A stretch of 64,000 nt of DNA from Cytobacillus firmus DS1 (GTDB taxonomy: Bacteria > Bacillota > Bacilli > Bacillales > Cytobacillaceae). The DNA is taken from assembly GCF_000565285.1 (NCBI RefSeq), contig NZ_APVL01000010.1:62001-126000 (forward strand). The letters are read 5' to 3'. Shown here one piece after another: positions 1-7,691 of this stretch. How positions within the stretch are numbered: position 1 is the stretch's first letter; each line of letters begins with the position of its first letter. The position numbers and the translations under genes were made by a program. The notes under the pieces were generated by a model. It was given only the letters and a program-made list of their open reading frames with translations. It ran no database searches and was not told where the DNA came from.

Positions 1-1
1 T

Positions 2-16
2 TTGGATTGTATCCAA
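2..16. promoter_or_regulatory. Palindromic operator-like site TTGGATTGTATCCAA
   Basis: This is a perfect 15-bp dyad (TTGGAT-TGT-ATCCAA). The motif TTGTATCCA within it (7-15) recurs at 169-177, so two copies lie in the leader of the reductase/TRAP receptor genes. It resembles the TTGTATACCA half of the 31-43 kb operator but lacks one A. A GntR-type regulator is a reasonable guess; which one is unknown. Confidence 0.4.
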
Positions 17-200
17 TCCTTGCTTGGTTTCTTTTTCAATATACAAGAAATAGAAATAAAAATAAACAGAAAATTTTATTTTTTTATTATTTTTTGTGTA
101 TTCACAATATTCGACTTATTTGTTATACTATTTTTATCATCCTGTATTAGCACCTCGTAAATTTTACTTTGTATCCAAAATCCAAAAAGGAGGTCGAAAG

Positions 201-341
201 GTGGTATTAGAAGAAAGTACTTTGGCACTAAAGAAACAACCCTCTTTAGTCAATGAGACTCTGGAAAATAATTCTCTTGACCAAAGAAGAAAAAAGGTTC
301 CTTCTTTACATAAGGGGCTTAAAGGAGATGTTCTTTTATGA
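201..341 (+). CDS. Small leader protein, 46 aa, coupled to the reductase gene
   Basis: A GTG start at 201 follows a near-perfect ribosome binding site (AAGGAGG, 187-193). The stop TGA (339-341) overlaps the next ATG (338-340) in the ATGA arrangement typical of translational coupling. The product is charged, rich in Lys, Leu and Ser, with no signal peptide, membrane segment or recognisable domain. A same-frame ATG further upstream at 96 has no ribosome binding site. It could be a small protein or a coupling leader peptide; I do not recognise it. Confidence 0.45.
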   Translation: MVLEESTLALKKQPSLVNETLENNSLDQRRKKVPSLHKGLKGDVLL

Positions 342-1318
342 AAGAAAATATTGGCTTTATCGGACTGGGGAAAATGGGTCTGCCAATGGCAAAGAATCTC
401 CTTAAGAACGGATACCATGTTTTTGGGTCAGATGTGAATGAAAACGCATTAATCGAACTCCGGGCATTGGGTGGCAATACCGGCAATATGAAAGAGTGGA
501 TTCATAAAGTACAGTATGTTGTGTTAATGCTCCCTTCCTCTGTCATCGTTAACAAGGTAGTGGAAGAAATTATTGATTCAAGATCTTTGGTTCCGCTTCA
601 AGATCAGAATTCTCTCATGATAATTGATATGAGCAGTTCTTATCCTGCGGATACAAAAGAAAATAGCAGAAAACTGGAACCTTATAATATATGCTTTGTT
701 GATGCTCCAGTAAGCGGCGGAGTAAAAAAAGCAGTTGATGGGACATTGACGATCATGGCTGGCGGTTCAGCAGAGCAATTCGAAAAATGTAAGCGTTTGC
801 TGTGTGCCTTGGGCAGCAATATTTCTTTAGTTGGCCCATCCGGAAGCGGCCATTTAATAAAAGCAATTAATAATTACTTATCAGCCACCCATCTTTTAGC
901 ATCTTGTGAGGCTGTGCAATTGCTGGAGAACTTTGGTGTGGAGCCTGAGAAGGCAATCAATGTAATTAATCAAAGTACCGGCAGGAGCGGCTCGACAGAA
1001 TATAAGTTCCCAAGTTTCATTTTGACAGAAACTTATAATTCCGGATTTTCTCTTGAATTGATCAAAAAAGACATTGGCATGGCAAGTCAGCTTTTTAAAG
1101 ATACAGATGCTGCTACTTCACTTCCAGAGATCGTATTTCAAAAATTTAGTGAAGCAAGCATTGCCTTAGACAAAGAAGCTGACCATACAGAGATAAATAA
1201 ATTCGTATCAAATTACTTATTAAAAAGGGGGATTATAAATGATGAAAATGAAAAAGTTGTTCCTGGCGGCTCTGGCTCTGGTAATGATGTTCGCCCTGGC
1301 GGCGTGCGGCAATTCTGA
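338..1318 (+). CDS. NAD(P)-dependent beta-hydroxyacid dehydrogenase (HIBADH / tartronate semialdehyde reductase family)
   Basis: The protein is a cytoplasmic 6-phosphogluconate dehydrogenase-like reductase, 326 aa. The Rossmann motif GFIGLGKMG is at residues 6-14, the DAPVSGG substrate-binding signature at 122-128 and the family catalytic lysine at K175 in GHLIKAINNY. The ribosome binding site AAAGGAG precedes the ATG. Normal family length would end near residue 300; the remaining 26 residues are Gly/Ser/Asn-rich and are read from the signal-peptide region of the next gene, an 80-nt overlap. Beside a TRAP receptor and opposite a tartrate-type operon, reduction of tartronate semialdehyde or a similar acid is plausible; the substrate is inferred. 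Confidence 0.8.
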   Translation: MKENIGFIGLGKMGLPMAKNLLKNGYHVFGSDVNENALIELRALGGNTGNMKEWIHKVQYVVLMLPSSVIVNKVVEEIIDSRSLVPLQDQNSLMIIDMSSSYPADTKENSRKLEPYNICFVDAPVSGGVKKAVDGTLTIMAGGSAEQFEKCKRLLCALGSNISLVGPSGSGHLIKAINNYLSATHLLASCEAVQLLENFGVEPEKAINVINQSTGRSGSTEYKFPSFILTETYNSGFSLELIKKDIGMASQLFKDTDAATSLPEIVFQKFSEASIALDKEADHTEINKFVSNYLLKRGIINDENEKVVPGGSGSGNDVRPGGVRQF

Positions 1319-2276
1319 GAAAACTGAAGGTTCAGGCGGCGGTGCTGAAAACGATGGAGTACAAGAACTAACAATTAAAATTGCTCACGTTGTAGCTGAA
1401 AATACTCCAAAACATCAAGGTGCTCTAAAAATGAAAGAGGTCATTGAAAAAGAGTCAGACGGCAAGATTAAAGTACAAGTATATCCTAACAGCTCTTTAT
1501 TTGGCGATAAGGATGAATATCAGAACCTTGTTGCAAATAATGTTCAATTCATTTTACCTGATATGTCTAAGCTTGTTGGGAACGACCCTGGATTCAATAT
1601 TCCTGCAATGCCTTTCCTCTTTGAAAGCGACGAAGCTGCTAATGCGTTCTGGGATGGCGAAAAAGGGCAGGAAATCTTTAAGCGTCTTGAAAAAGACGGA
1701 GTGCTTGGAAAGGCTATGTGGCCAAATGGCGCAAAGCACATGACTAATGATAAAAAGGCAATCAAGAAGCCGGAGGATTTAGATGGGATGAAAATCCGGA
1801 CACAAGGCGGACAATTGCTTGAAGCAATCTATGCTGAACTGGGAGCTGGGTCTGCTTCTATTCCTTTCGGTGAATTATATACTGCCCTTCAGCAGGGAAC
1901 AGTTGATGGACAGGAAAACACTTTCAGCAACATTGAATCCAAGAAGTTTGATGAAGTGCAAAAGTATATGACGATTATGGGGCATACCCGTGTTGATTAT
2001 GCTTTGCTGACTAATACAAAATTCTGGGAAGGCTTAAATGATGAAACAAAAGCAATTGTACAAAAAGGCGTTGACGAAGGAACAAAGCTTGCAAGAGAGT
2101 CTGCTAAAAAGCTTAATGACGATGCATTGGCAAAATTAAAAGAAAATGGGCAAGTTGAAATCAATGAGCTTTCTGATGCTGAAATCGAAGAGTTCAAGAA
2201 GACCCTTGAACCAATTTACAATGAGTGGGCTGAAAAAATAGGCAAGGATATCATTGAGGACGCTGAAAGCAAATAA
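1239..2276 (+). CDS. TRAP transporter solute-binding lipoprotein, DctP family
   Basis: This is the extracytoplasmic receptor of a tripartite ATP-independent periplasmic (TRAP) transporter, 345 aa. A lipoprotein signal peptide ends in the lipobox LAAC with C23 as the lipidated residue, followed by a Gly/Ser linker. The KIRTQGG segment carries the arginine (R188) that binds substrate carboxylates in DctP proteins, so an organic acid ligand is likely. The ribosome binding site is AAGGGGG; ATGs at 1239, 1242 and 1248 are all possible starts. No DctQ or DctM membrane subunit lies in the window and a terminator follows directly, so the receptor is orphaned here. Confidence 0.87.
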   Translation: MMKMKKLFLAALALVMMFALAACGNSEKTEGSGGGAENDGVQELTIKIAHVVAENTPKHQGALKMKEVIEKESDGKIKVQVYPNSSLFGDKDEYQNLVANNVQFILPDMSKLVGNDPGFNIPAMPFLFESDEAANAFWDGEKGQEIFKRLEKDGVLGKAMWPNGAKHMTNDKKAIKKPEDLDGMKIRTQGGQLLEAIYAELGAGSASIPFGELYTALQQGTVDGQENTFSNIESKKFDEVQKYMTIMGHTRVDYALLTNTKFWEGLNDETKAIVQKGVDEGTKLARESAKKLNDDALAKLKENGQVEINELSDAEIEEFKKTLEPIYNEWAEKIGKDIIEDAESK

Positions 2277-2307
2277 AACTGCTTTTTTAATAGTAAGACG
2301 CAAAGGG

Positions 2308-2340
2308 CAACCGCACCAATCAAGGAGCGGTTGTTTTTTA
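2308..2340 (+). terminator. Intrinsic terminator of the reductase/dctP unit
   Basis: Stem CAACCGC/GCGGTTG is followed by a run of six T. Confidence 0.85.
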
Positions 2341-2479
2341 ATTATTTAAAGACAGGTCTATCAATTATACATGTAAGTACAGGCTCCCTTTCTCACTCGA
2401 AAAGTAAGAGCATGATCGCCGGACCGTCCCTTATAGCATAAAGCCATGAGAATAAATCCAAAGTAAAAATAACAATCCC

Positions 2480-2516
2480 TAAAAAAAAGAATCCCAGATT
2501 CGAAATCTGGAATTCT
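2480..2516 (-). terminator. Intrinsic terminator of the tartrate-type operon
   Basis: A 12-bp stem (2489-2500 with 2504-2515, one mismatch) and three-base loop are followed on the minus strand by eight T. The 2341-2479 stretch between the two facing units shows nothing else. Confidence 0.85.
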
Positions 2517-2534
2517 GCTATTAGATATTAAGAG

Positions 2535-3605
2535 TTAAACTGAAACCGCCTTTTTAAGCCGTCTGCAAATCTCATCTCCAACCTCTTCTGTTGATGAAGT
2601 TCCTCCAATATCCGGAGTCTTTATACCATCATTTGTGACCTCCTCTATAATATCAAGCAGCTTACTGCCCAATTCCTCTTCACCGAAGTGGTCCAGCATC
2701 ATTTTGGCAGTCCAAATTTGTCCGATTGGATTAGCAATTCCTTTCCCTACTATATCTGGTGCGGAGCCATGAACCGGTTCAAACATGGATGGATACTTTC
2801 CGTTAAGATTGATATTTGCTGCAGGAGCAATCCCAATGCTTCCCATAATTGCTCCTCCAATGTCGGTCAATATGTCCCCAAATAGGTTGCTGGCTACAAT
2901 GACATCGAATATTTGCGGACGAGTTACAAAAAATGCAGCAAGGGCATCAATATGATAAGAAGCAGTCTGTACATCCTGATGCTCTCCCTTGACTTCGTTA
3001 AATACTTCATCCCAGAATGGCATGGAATGAAAAATCCCATTAGACTTGGTAGCTGATGTCACATGGCCTCTTCTTTTCTTTGCTAGTTCGAAGGCATAGC
3101 GCATCGCTCTTTCTGTTCCCTTTTTAGTAAAAATAGCATTCTGGATGGCCAGTTCATTATCACCTTTATGAATTCTTCCTCCTACCTCACTATACTCTCC
3201 TTCACTGTTTTCCCGTACTACAATTAAATCAAAATCATTAGGGTTGACCAGCGGCGACTTTAACCCTTTAAAATACTTTGCAGGACGAATATTAATAGAT
3301 TGTTCAAATTCCCTTCTAATTTTAATTAACAGACCCCATAAGGCAATGTGGTCTTGAACTAAAGCTGGATTACCGATGGCACCAAGAAAAATAGATTCAA
3401 AGTTTTTTAATGTTTGTAAGCCATCATCCGGCATCATCTTTCCGTGTTCCACATAATAATCGCTGCTCCAAGGGAAAGATTGAAAATCAAATTTTATTCC
3501 ACCGTGAACTTCTGCAACCGTTTCTAATACCTTTAAAGATACAGGTACTACTTCTTTTCCAATTCCATCCCCAGGTATTACGGCAACTTCAAATTGTTTC
3601 ATCAT
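2535..3605 (-). CDS. ttuC: Tartrate dehydrogenase/decarboxylase-type isocitrate/isopropylmalate dehydrogenase family enzyme
   Basis: This NAD-dependent beta-decarboxylating hydroxyacid dehydrogenase has 356 aa. Visible signatures are the N-terminal IPGDGIG, the VRENSEGEYS loop typical of tartrate/D-malate dehydrogenases rather than LeuB, the metal-binding SNLFGDILTD and the nucleotide-binding HGSAPDI. Ribosome binding site AAGGGAG precedes a GTGATGATG cluster that overlaps the stop of the upstream hydratase subunit, so the genes are coupled; I take the first ATG as start. Family members convert tartrate to oxaloglycolate or D-glycerate, or D-malate to pyruvate. With the hydratase pair beside it, tartrate is my preferred substrate; D-malate is the main alternative. 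Confidence 0.8.
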   Translation of the reverse strand: MMKQFEVAVIPGDGIGKEVVPVSLKVLETVAEVHGGIKFDFQSFPWSSDYYVEHGKMMPDDGLQTLKNFESIFLGAIGNPALVQDHIALWGLLIKIRREFEQSINIRPAKYFKGLKSPLVNPNDFDLIVVRENSEGEYSEVGGRIHKGDNELAIQNAIFTKKGTERAMRYAFELAKKRRGHVTSATKSNGIFHSMPFWDEVFNEVKGEHQDVQTASYHIDALAAFFVTRPQIFDVIVASNLFGDILTDIGGAIMGSIGIAPAANINLNGKYPSMFEPVHGSAPDIVGKGIANPIGQIWTAKMMLDHFGEEELGSKLLDIIEEVTNDGIKTPDIGGTSSTEEVGDEICRRLKKAVSV

Positions 3606-4186
3606 CACACAGCTCCCTTATTTGTTTTTTGATTGAAATTTTCATATTTTGCAATCTCTTGCTGGTATAAATCGTCACCGTTTGAATCATATGCTACAAG
3701 CAAAGGAAAATCCTGAACTTCCAGTCTTCTTATCGCTTCTGGTCCTAAATCTTCATATGCAACCACCTGGACAGCTTTCACTCTCCTGCTAAGAATGGTT
3801 GACAATCCACCAATCGCCGCAAAAGAAACTGCGCCATGTTTCTTGCAGGCATCCTTCACCATATCTCTCCTCGGGCCTTTCCCAATCGTTCCGACAACGC
3901 CATATTCGTACATTGCGGGTGCGTATGGATCCATCCTAAATGCAGTAGTCGGTGCTACCGGTCCTATTACCTGTCCAGGCTTTGGAGGGCAAGGACCTGC
4001 GTAAAAGATGACTTCCCCTTTTAGTTCCACTGGCAAAGGCTTATTATTTTCAAGCAGCTCTACCATTCTTTTATGCGCAGCGTCTCTGGCCATGAAAATC
4101 GTTCCTGTCAGCGATACAGTATCGCCAATTTTTAATTTCTTTATATCTTCCTTGGTTATAGGTGTTTGCAGCCTGTATTCCGGCAT
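3605..4186 (-). CDS. ttdB: Fe-S hydratase beta subunit (L-tartrate dehydratase / class I fumarase C-terminal type)
   Basis: This is the swivelling C-terminal subunit of two-part class I hydratases, 193 aa. The family core is visible in YAGPCPPKPGQVIGPVAPTT and the GKGPRRD segment. I chose the start at 4186 (MPEYRLQ) because a strong GGGAGGG lies just before it; an in-frame ATG at 4207 abuts the ttdA stop but lacks such a site. It would join the TtdA product to dehydrate tartrate to oxaloacetate, or act as a fumarase. The 3' end overlaps the dehydrogenase gene. Confidence 0.85.
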   Translation of the reverse strand: MPEYRLQTPITKEDIKKLKIGDTVSLTGTIFMARDAAHKRMVELLENNKPLPVELKGEVIFYAGPCPPKPGQVIGPVAPTTAFRMDPYAPAMYEYGVVGTIGKGPRRDMVKDACKKHGAVSFAAIGGLSTILSRRVKAVQVVAYEDLGPEAIRRLEVQDFPLLVAYDSNGDDLYQQEIAKYENFNQKTNKGAV

Positions 4187-4207
4187 CGAATCCCTCCCAG
4201 CTTTCAT

Positions 4208-5050
4208 TTAAATAACAATTGTTTTCTTTCTTGCAGCATGACACTGAATATTAACTGCCACAGGCAAGGCTGTAATATGGCATGCGAATGTTTCGATAGG
4301 CACCCATAATGCTGTGCTCGTCCCGCCAAGTCCCTGAGGTCCAATCCCTGTATTATTAATGGCTTCCAGTAATTCCTTTTCAAGTTCTGCAATATGTGGG
4401 TCAGGGTGGTGAACACCAATTTCTCTTAATACAGCATGTTTCGCAAGAGATGTTACTTTATCAAAACTGCCGCCAATCCCCACTCCTACCACAACGGGCG
4501 GGCACGCCTTTCCCCCGGCATCTTTAATTGTCTGAAGGACAAAATTCTTAACACCTTCGACACCTTCCCCCGGAAGCAAAAATTTCATGGCACTCATATT
4601 CTCACTGCCGCCGCCCTTTGGCAGAACGGTAATCTTAATTTGATCACCAGGCACAATTTCCGTATGTACGACTGCTGGGGTATTATCTCCTGTGTTTACA
4701 CGAAGCAAAGGATCACCTACAACAGATTTGCGTAGATACCCTTCCCTGTATCCAGTCCGAACTCCTTCTTGAATGCAATCTAAGTAATTTCCGCCTATAA
4801 TATGCACATCCTGCCCGATCTCAACAAAAACAACAGCCATGCCAGTATCATGACAATAAGGCATATGATTAGTTTTAGCTTCCTCTGCATTCTCCATCAG
4901 CTGCTGAAGAATGGACTTCCCGATAGGTGAAGCCTCTGTTTTTTCGGCTCGTTTAAACCCTGCCAAAACATCATCAGGCAAATAGTAGCATGCTTCCCAG
5001 CAAAGCTTGGCAACGCTTTCAGTTAAAACCTCAGCATCTACAATCCTCAT
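4208..5050 (-). CDS. ttdA: Fe-S hydratase alpha subunit (L-tartrate dehydratase / class I fumarase N-terminal type)
   Basis: The catalytic alpha subunit has 280 aa. Three cysteines placed as expected for the [4Fe-4S] cluster are visible: C66 in PYCHDTGM, C183 in GGKACPPV and C270 in NIQCHAAR. Separate alpha and beta subunits match TtdAB tartrate dehydratase and two-subunit class I fumarases; sequence alone does not separate them. The start overlaps the regulator stop by four bases (ATGA), tying expression to the GntR gene. The cluster predicts oxygen sensitivity. Confidence 0.85.
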   Translation of the reverse strand: MRIVDAEVLTESVAKLCWEACYYLPDDVLAGFKRAEKTEASPIGKSILQQLMENAEEAKTNHMPYCHDTGMAVVFVEIGQDVHIIGGNYLDCIQEGVRTGYREGYLRKSVVGDPLLRVNTGDNTPAVVHTEIVPGDQIKITVLPKGGGSENMSAMKFLLPGEGVEGVKNFVLQTIKDAGGKACPPVVVGVGIGGSFDKVTSLAKHAVLREIGVHHPDPHIAELEKELLEAINNTGIGPQGLGGTSTALWVPIETFACHITALPVAVNIQCHAARKKTIVI

Positions 5051-5721
5051 TTAATCTCCTCTTTTCCCTCAATAAGATATATCAGGTTTTTTAAATCCTC
5101 CTGGGTATGTTCCATTAAACATTGTGCTGCTTTTTCTGGATTTCTTTCACTGATCGCTTTAAAGATTTCCTTGTGGCCTTTTAAAATAATAGGTCCACGC
5201 TCATCACCCTCAATATTTAAAAGCCTGTAATAATAAATTAATGAATGAAGTTCATCTACTAGTTTTTTTAACCTTTCATTTTCACTTATTAAAATGATTT
5301 TCTCATGAAATTTCGTGTTCCAATTTACAATTTCTTCCTTATCATTTTTTTTGATTGCCGCTTCTGTTCCAGCTATGATACGTCCCAGTTCTGCTATTTG
5401 TGGCTCTGTTGCCCTCTCTGCTGCCAGAGCCACAGCAGCCGATTCCAGTGCAATCCTGCAGCCATAGATATCTTTAACATCTTTCAATGTTGGTTTATAA
5501 ACCGTGATTTGGGATTTTTCATCCATACACAGAAGGCCCTCATTAATTAATGTCCGGATCGCTTCTCTAACAGGGCTGCGGCTGATGGAGAATTGCTTGG
5601 CAAGCTGGGCTTCGTATAACCGGTCTCCTGGTTTATATTCTCCGTGCCAAATTCGCTCTTTAATAGTTTGCTGAATTTGAAGGTAAAATGGAAGTGCTTT
5701 CTCAAGAGGTTTCTGGCTCAT
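5047..5721 (-). CDS. GntR-family regulator, FCD (FadR) subfamily
   Basis: The 224-aa regulator has an N-terminal winged helix (residues about 10-75, signatures YEAQLAKQFSISRSPVREAI and LINEGLL) and an all-helical FCD ligand domain, which often binds a carboxylic acid through a metal. It is the first gene of the operon and overlaps ttdA by four bases, so it probably controls itself and the hydratase/dehydrogenase genes in response to tartrate or a related acid. The best operator candidate is the 12-bp palindrome at 5760-5771. Its helix-turn-helix differs from those of the two regulators at 31 and 44 kb. Confidence 0.88.
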   Translation of the reverse strand: MSQKPLEKALPFYLQIQQTIKERIWHGEYKPGDRLYEAQLAKQFSISRSPVREAIRTLINEGLLCMDEKSQITVYKPTLKDVKDIYGCRIALESAAVALAAERATEPQIAELGRIIAGTEAAIKKNDKEEIVNWNTKFHEKIILISENERLKKLVDELHSLIYYYRLLNIEGDERGPIILKGHKEIFKAISERNPEKAAQCLMEHTQEDLKNLIYLIEGKEEIK

Positions 5722-5759
5722 ATTCCCACCCCTTTCACTTTTTAATTGGTAATCTGTCG

Positions 5760-5771
5760 GCTGTCGACAGC
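5760..5771. promoter_or_regulatory. Candidate GntR operator GCTGTCGACAGC
   Basis: A perfect 12-bp palindrome lies 39 bp upstream of the GntR start, in the only upstream region of the operon. FCD-GntR proteins bind short dyads of this kind. The assignment rests on position and symmetry. Confidence 0.5.
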
Positions 5772-5829
5772 TTTAATTTTATAATAGTATTAATTATCAA
5801 AAGATTCAATAAATAAATTTATAAATAGG

Positions 5830-5868
5830 GAAACACCATTCTTCTTTAACCTGGCAGAATGGTGTTTC
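5830..5868 (-). terminator. Hairpin between the GntR operon promoter and the CMD gene
   Basis: A perfect 13-bp stem (GAAACACCATTCT with its complement) stands 28 nt after the stop of the minus-strand CMD gene. The T-tract on that strand is weak (CCCTATTTATAAA). Confidence 0.6.
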
Positions 5869-5896
5869 TAACTAGAAGCATGGCTAAGACAAACTA

Positions 5897-6277
5897 TTAT
5901 TCTTCTATTCCCATTTCCTTAAAAATTTCCTGGGCAGTCTTAAAGCTGTCCAATGATGCTGGTACTCCGCAATAAATGGCAGTCTGTAAAAATATTTCCT
6001 GAATCTCTTCTTTTGTAACACCATTATTGATGGCGCCTCGTAAGTGAAGCTTTAATTCATGGGGGCGATTTAGTGCAGTCAGCATTGCTAAATTAATCAT
6101 GCTTCTCGTCTTTTTAGGCAAACCTTCTCTAGTCCAAATTTCTCCCCAGCAATACTCTGTCACTAATTCCTGAAGAGGCTTTGTGAAACTGGTAGCATTA
6201 TTTATGGAGTTATCAACATACTCAGCTCCTAAAACTTCACGCCTTACTTGTAATCCGTCATCAAATTTTACACTCAT
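5897..6277 (-). CDS. Carboxymuconolactone decarboxylase (CMD) family protein
   Basis: This small all-helical protein of 126 aa has the PcaC-type core: WTREGLPKKTRSMINLAMLTALNRP, then HLRGAINNGVTKEEIQEIFLQ and YCGVPAS. The family includes true 4-carboxymuconolactone decarboxylases and AhpD-like proteins, but no CxxC redox motif is present, so an AhpD-type role is unlikely. Other protocatechuate genes are absent, so the substrate is open. Its start overlaps the stop of the thioesterase gene (TAATG), making a two-gene operon. Confidence 0.78.
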   Translation of the reverse strand: MSVKFDDGLQVRREVLGAEYVDNSINNATSFTKPLQELVTEYCWGEIWTREGLPKKTRSMINLAMLTALNRPHELKLHLRGAINNGVTKEEIQEIFLQTAIYCGVPASLDSFKTAQEIFKEMGIEE

Positions 6278-6753
6278 TATAAATTCCCCTCCTTATGTTT
6301 TAAAAAAAATGTTCCCAATGCGATCGCCACTGCCTGTCCTTTTTCATCCAGAATTTTGCACTCTGAAACAACAGTACTTCGGCCAAGATGAACTATTGTA
6401 GGTTTGGCATACAACTTTTTTCCTTTGCCAGGCCTAATATAATTCATTTTCAACTCCAAGGTGTAGACTTCGGAATCTTTTGGTATCTGGGTCATTATGT
6501 GGAATCCTATAGATACATCTGCCAATGTATAGAGGGCTCCACCTTGGGCAACATCATATGTATTTGCATTCTGCATGCCCAATTCCATGCTCATTTCTCC
6601 ATTTTCTTCAAAACCGATTCCTAAAAGCCTCCCTGTATAATGCAGTTCCTTTTTTGGCTCTTTTAGTGCCCTTATAACGTGGAAGATCTGATCTAATTCT
6701 TCGCTTGAGAAATTCTCAAGTTTTTTTAAAATATCGCTGGCAGCTGCATTCAC
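6277..6753 (-). CDS. PaaI-family hotdog thioesterase
   Basis: This 158-aa protein has a single hotdog domain. The PaaI-like pattern is visible in ANTYDVAQGGALYTLADVSIGFH, which forms the central helix and its acidic catalytic residue region, and in LELKMNYIRPGKGKKLYA. Such enzymes hydrolyse acyl-CoA or hydroxyphenylacetyl-CoA thioesters in the cytoplasm. It is the promoter-proximal gene of a pair with the CMD protein, suggesting a small aromatic or acyl-CoA detoxification unit; the substrate is not deducible. Confidence 0.78.
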   Translation of the reverse strand: MNAAASDILKKLENFSSEELDQIFHVIRALKEPKKELHYTGRLLGIGFEENGEMSMELGMQNANTYDVAQGGALYTLADVSIGFHIMTQIPKDSEVYTLELKMNYIRPGKGKKLYAKPTIVHLGRSTVVSECKILDEKGQAVAIALGTFFLKHKEGNL

Positions 6754-6929
6754 GTTTATAATCCCAACCCTCCTATCTTAAGAAAACTTTAGCCATCTAA
6801 TATTAGGATACTGGATCCAACAAGAAACGTCTATACTTTTCTGAATTTTTTAAATTTAAAAATAGTAACTGTATTTATTATTATACTTTTTTGCTCTTTT
6901 CGTATAAATTGTTGTTTTTCGCCTTTCAA

Positions 6930-7045
6930 AGTTGTCCGTTCATTTTCGCTCCAGGCTGCTCGCTTTCCGCGGGGCAGGCGGTGTGCCTACTCTACGCTGC
7001 ACGTCTGCGGGGTCTCACCTGTCCCGCTACTCCCTCAGGATTTTG
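6930..7045. repeat. GC-rich Bacillus-type intergenic repeat
   Basis: A GC-rich island stands in AT-rich DNA with no open frame. It contains GCTCGCTTTCCGCGGGGC, then TGCGGGGTCTCACCT, then CCCGCTACTCCCTCAGGA. I recall this as the pattern of an intergenic repeat common in Bacillaceae genomes; only one copy is in the window. The rest of the 6754-7254 gap is AT-rich, apart from the promoter of the next small gene (TTGACT at about 7196, TAGAAT 18 bases downstream). Confidence 0.55.
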
Positions 7046-7254
7046 AATAAGCATCTTGAATAAACACCGCACGAAGGAAATGCGAATGCATTTTCGAGGA
7101 CCTCTCACCTTCGGCTACAATCAACTCAGTAAATAATATACAAAAGCAACAAACCTTGCGAAAACAGCCAAGTTTTAAAACTGTTTAATTCCTACTTGAC
7201 TAATCGGATAAATATGAATTAGAATATAAGTAACAAAAAGGGAGGGTTCATTAC

Positions 7255-7437
7255 ATGCCATTAAACAGAGAAACGTTAATCAGCAAATTATTATCACTTT
7301 CTAAATTCCAGCATAATCACAGCTTGTTTAATTTAAGTGACCGAAAGCTGGAAGCTCTGTACTTGGATCATATTCTTTTTTCACCTCACCCTCACAGCGG
7401 TCATCAATCAATCAAATTAGTTGGAAAAAATAGATAA
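7255..7437 (+). CDS. Small protein, possibly FbpA-like, 60 aa
   Basis: A strong ribosome binding site (GGGAGG) sits nine bases before the ATG, a sigma-A-like promoter precedes it and a strong terminator follows, so it is a real gene. The pattern LISKLLSLSKF followed by LFNLSDRKLEALY recalls the LIxKLL and LSxxELExxY layout of Fur-regulated basic protein A, a small helper of iron-sparing regulation in B. subtilis. I see no convincing Fur box, so the family call is tentative. Confidence 0.55.
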   Translation: MPLNRETLISKLLSLSKFQHNHSLFNLSDRKLEALYLDHILFSPHPHSGHQSIKLVGKNR

Positions 7438-7441
7438 TAAG

Positions 7442-7480
7442 AAAGCCTGCAAATGCTCAGAAAGCATTGCAGGCTTTTTC
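7442..7480 (+). terminator. Intrinsic terminator after the small gene
   Basis: Stem AAAGCCTGCAAATGCT / AGCATTGCAGGCTTT with one bulge, followed by a T run. Confidence 0.9.
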
Positions 7481-7498
7481 ATTTATAACTATAAGAAA

Positions 7499-7612
7499 AG
7501 CGCAAGCGCCTTGCCCATCCCCGACAAGTACAAGACGAGCCTCCCGAAAAGGCGTCATTTGCCTTTTTGGGAGGATTGGCTTGTGACCTCGAGGGGGTAG
7601 GCTGCTTGCGCT
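7499..7612. repeat. Structured intergenic repeat with AGCGCAAGC ends
   Basis: Perfect 9-bp terminal inverted arms (AGCGCAAGC 7499-7507, GCTTGCGCT 7604-7612) enclose a 14-bp stem (7540-7553 with 7561-7574, one mismatch) and an ACAAG/CTTGT pair. I recognise this as the type of approximately 115-bp palindromic element found in many copies in Bacillaceae genomes. No frame is coded. A mobile miniature element or a structured RNA is possible. Confidence 0.6.
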
Positions 7613-7657
7613 AGACAGTTATCGACGTTCAAAAATTATATATTTTCTTATCTTTTT

Positions 7658-7684
7658 AAAAAAGAGGGAATCCAAGATTCCCCC
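7658..7684 (-). terminator. Intrinsic terminator of the MFS efflux gene
   Basis: Stem GGGAATC/GATTCCC with a three-base loop, then TCTTTTTT on the minus strand. Confidence 0.85.
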
Positions 7685-7691
7685 CTATTAA

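Noticed and set aside
96..200. N-terminal extension of the leader frame beginning at 96
   Set aside because: No ribosome binding site at 96; AAGGAGG before GTG 201 explains the frame.
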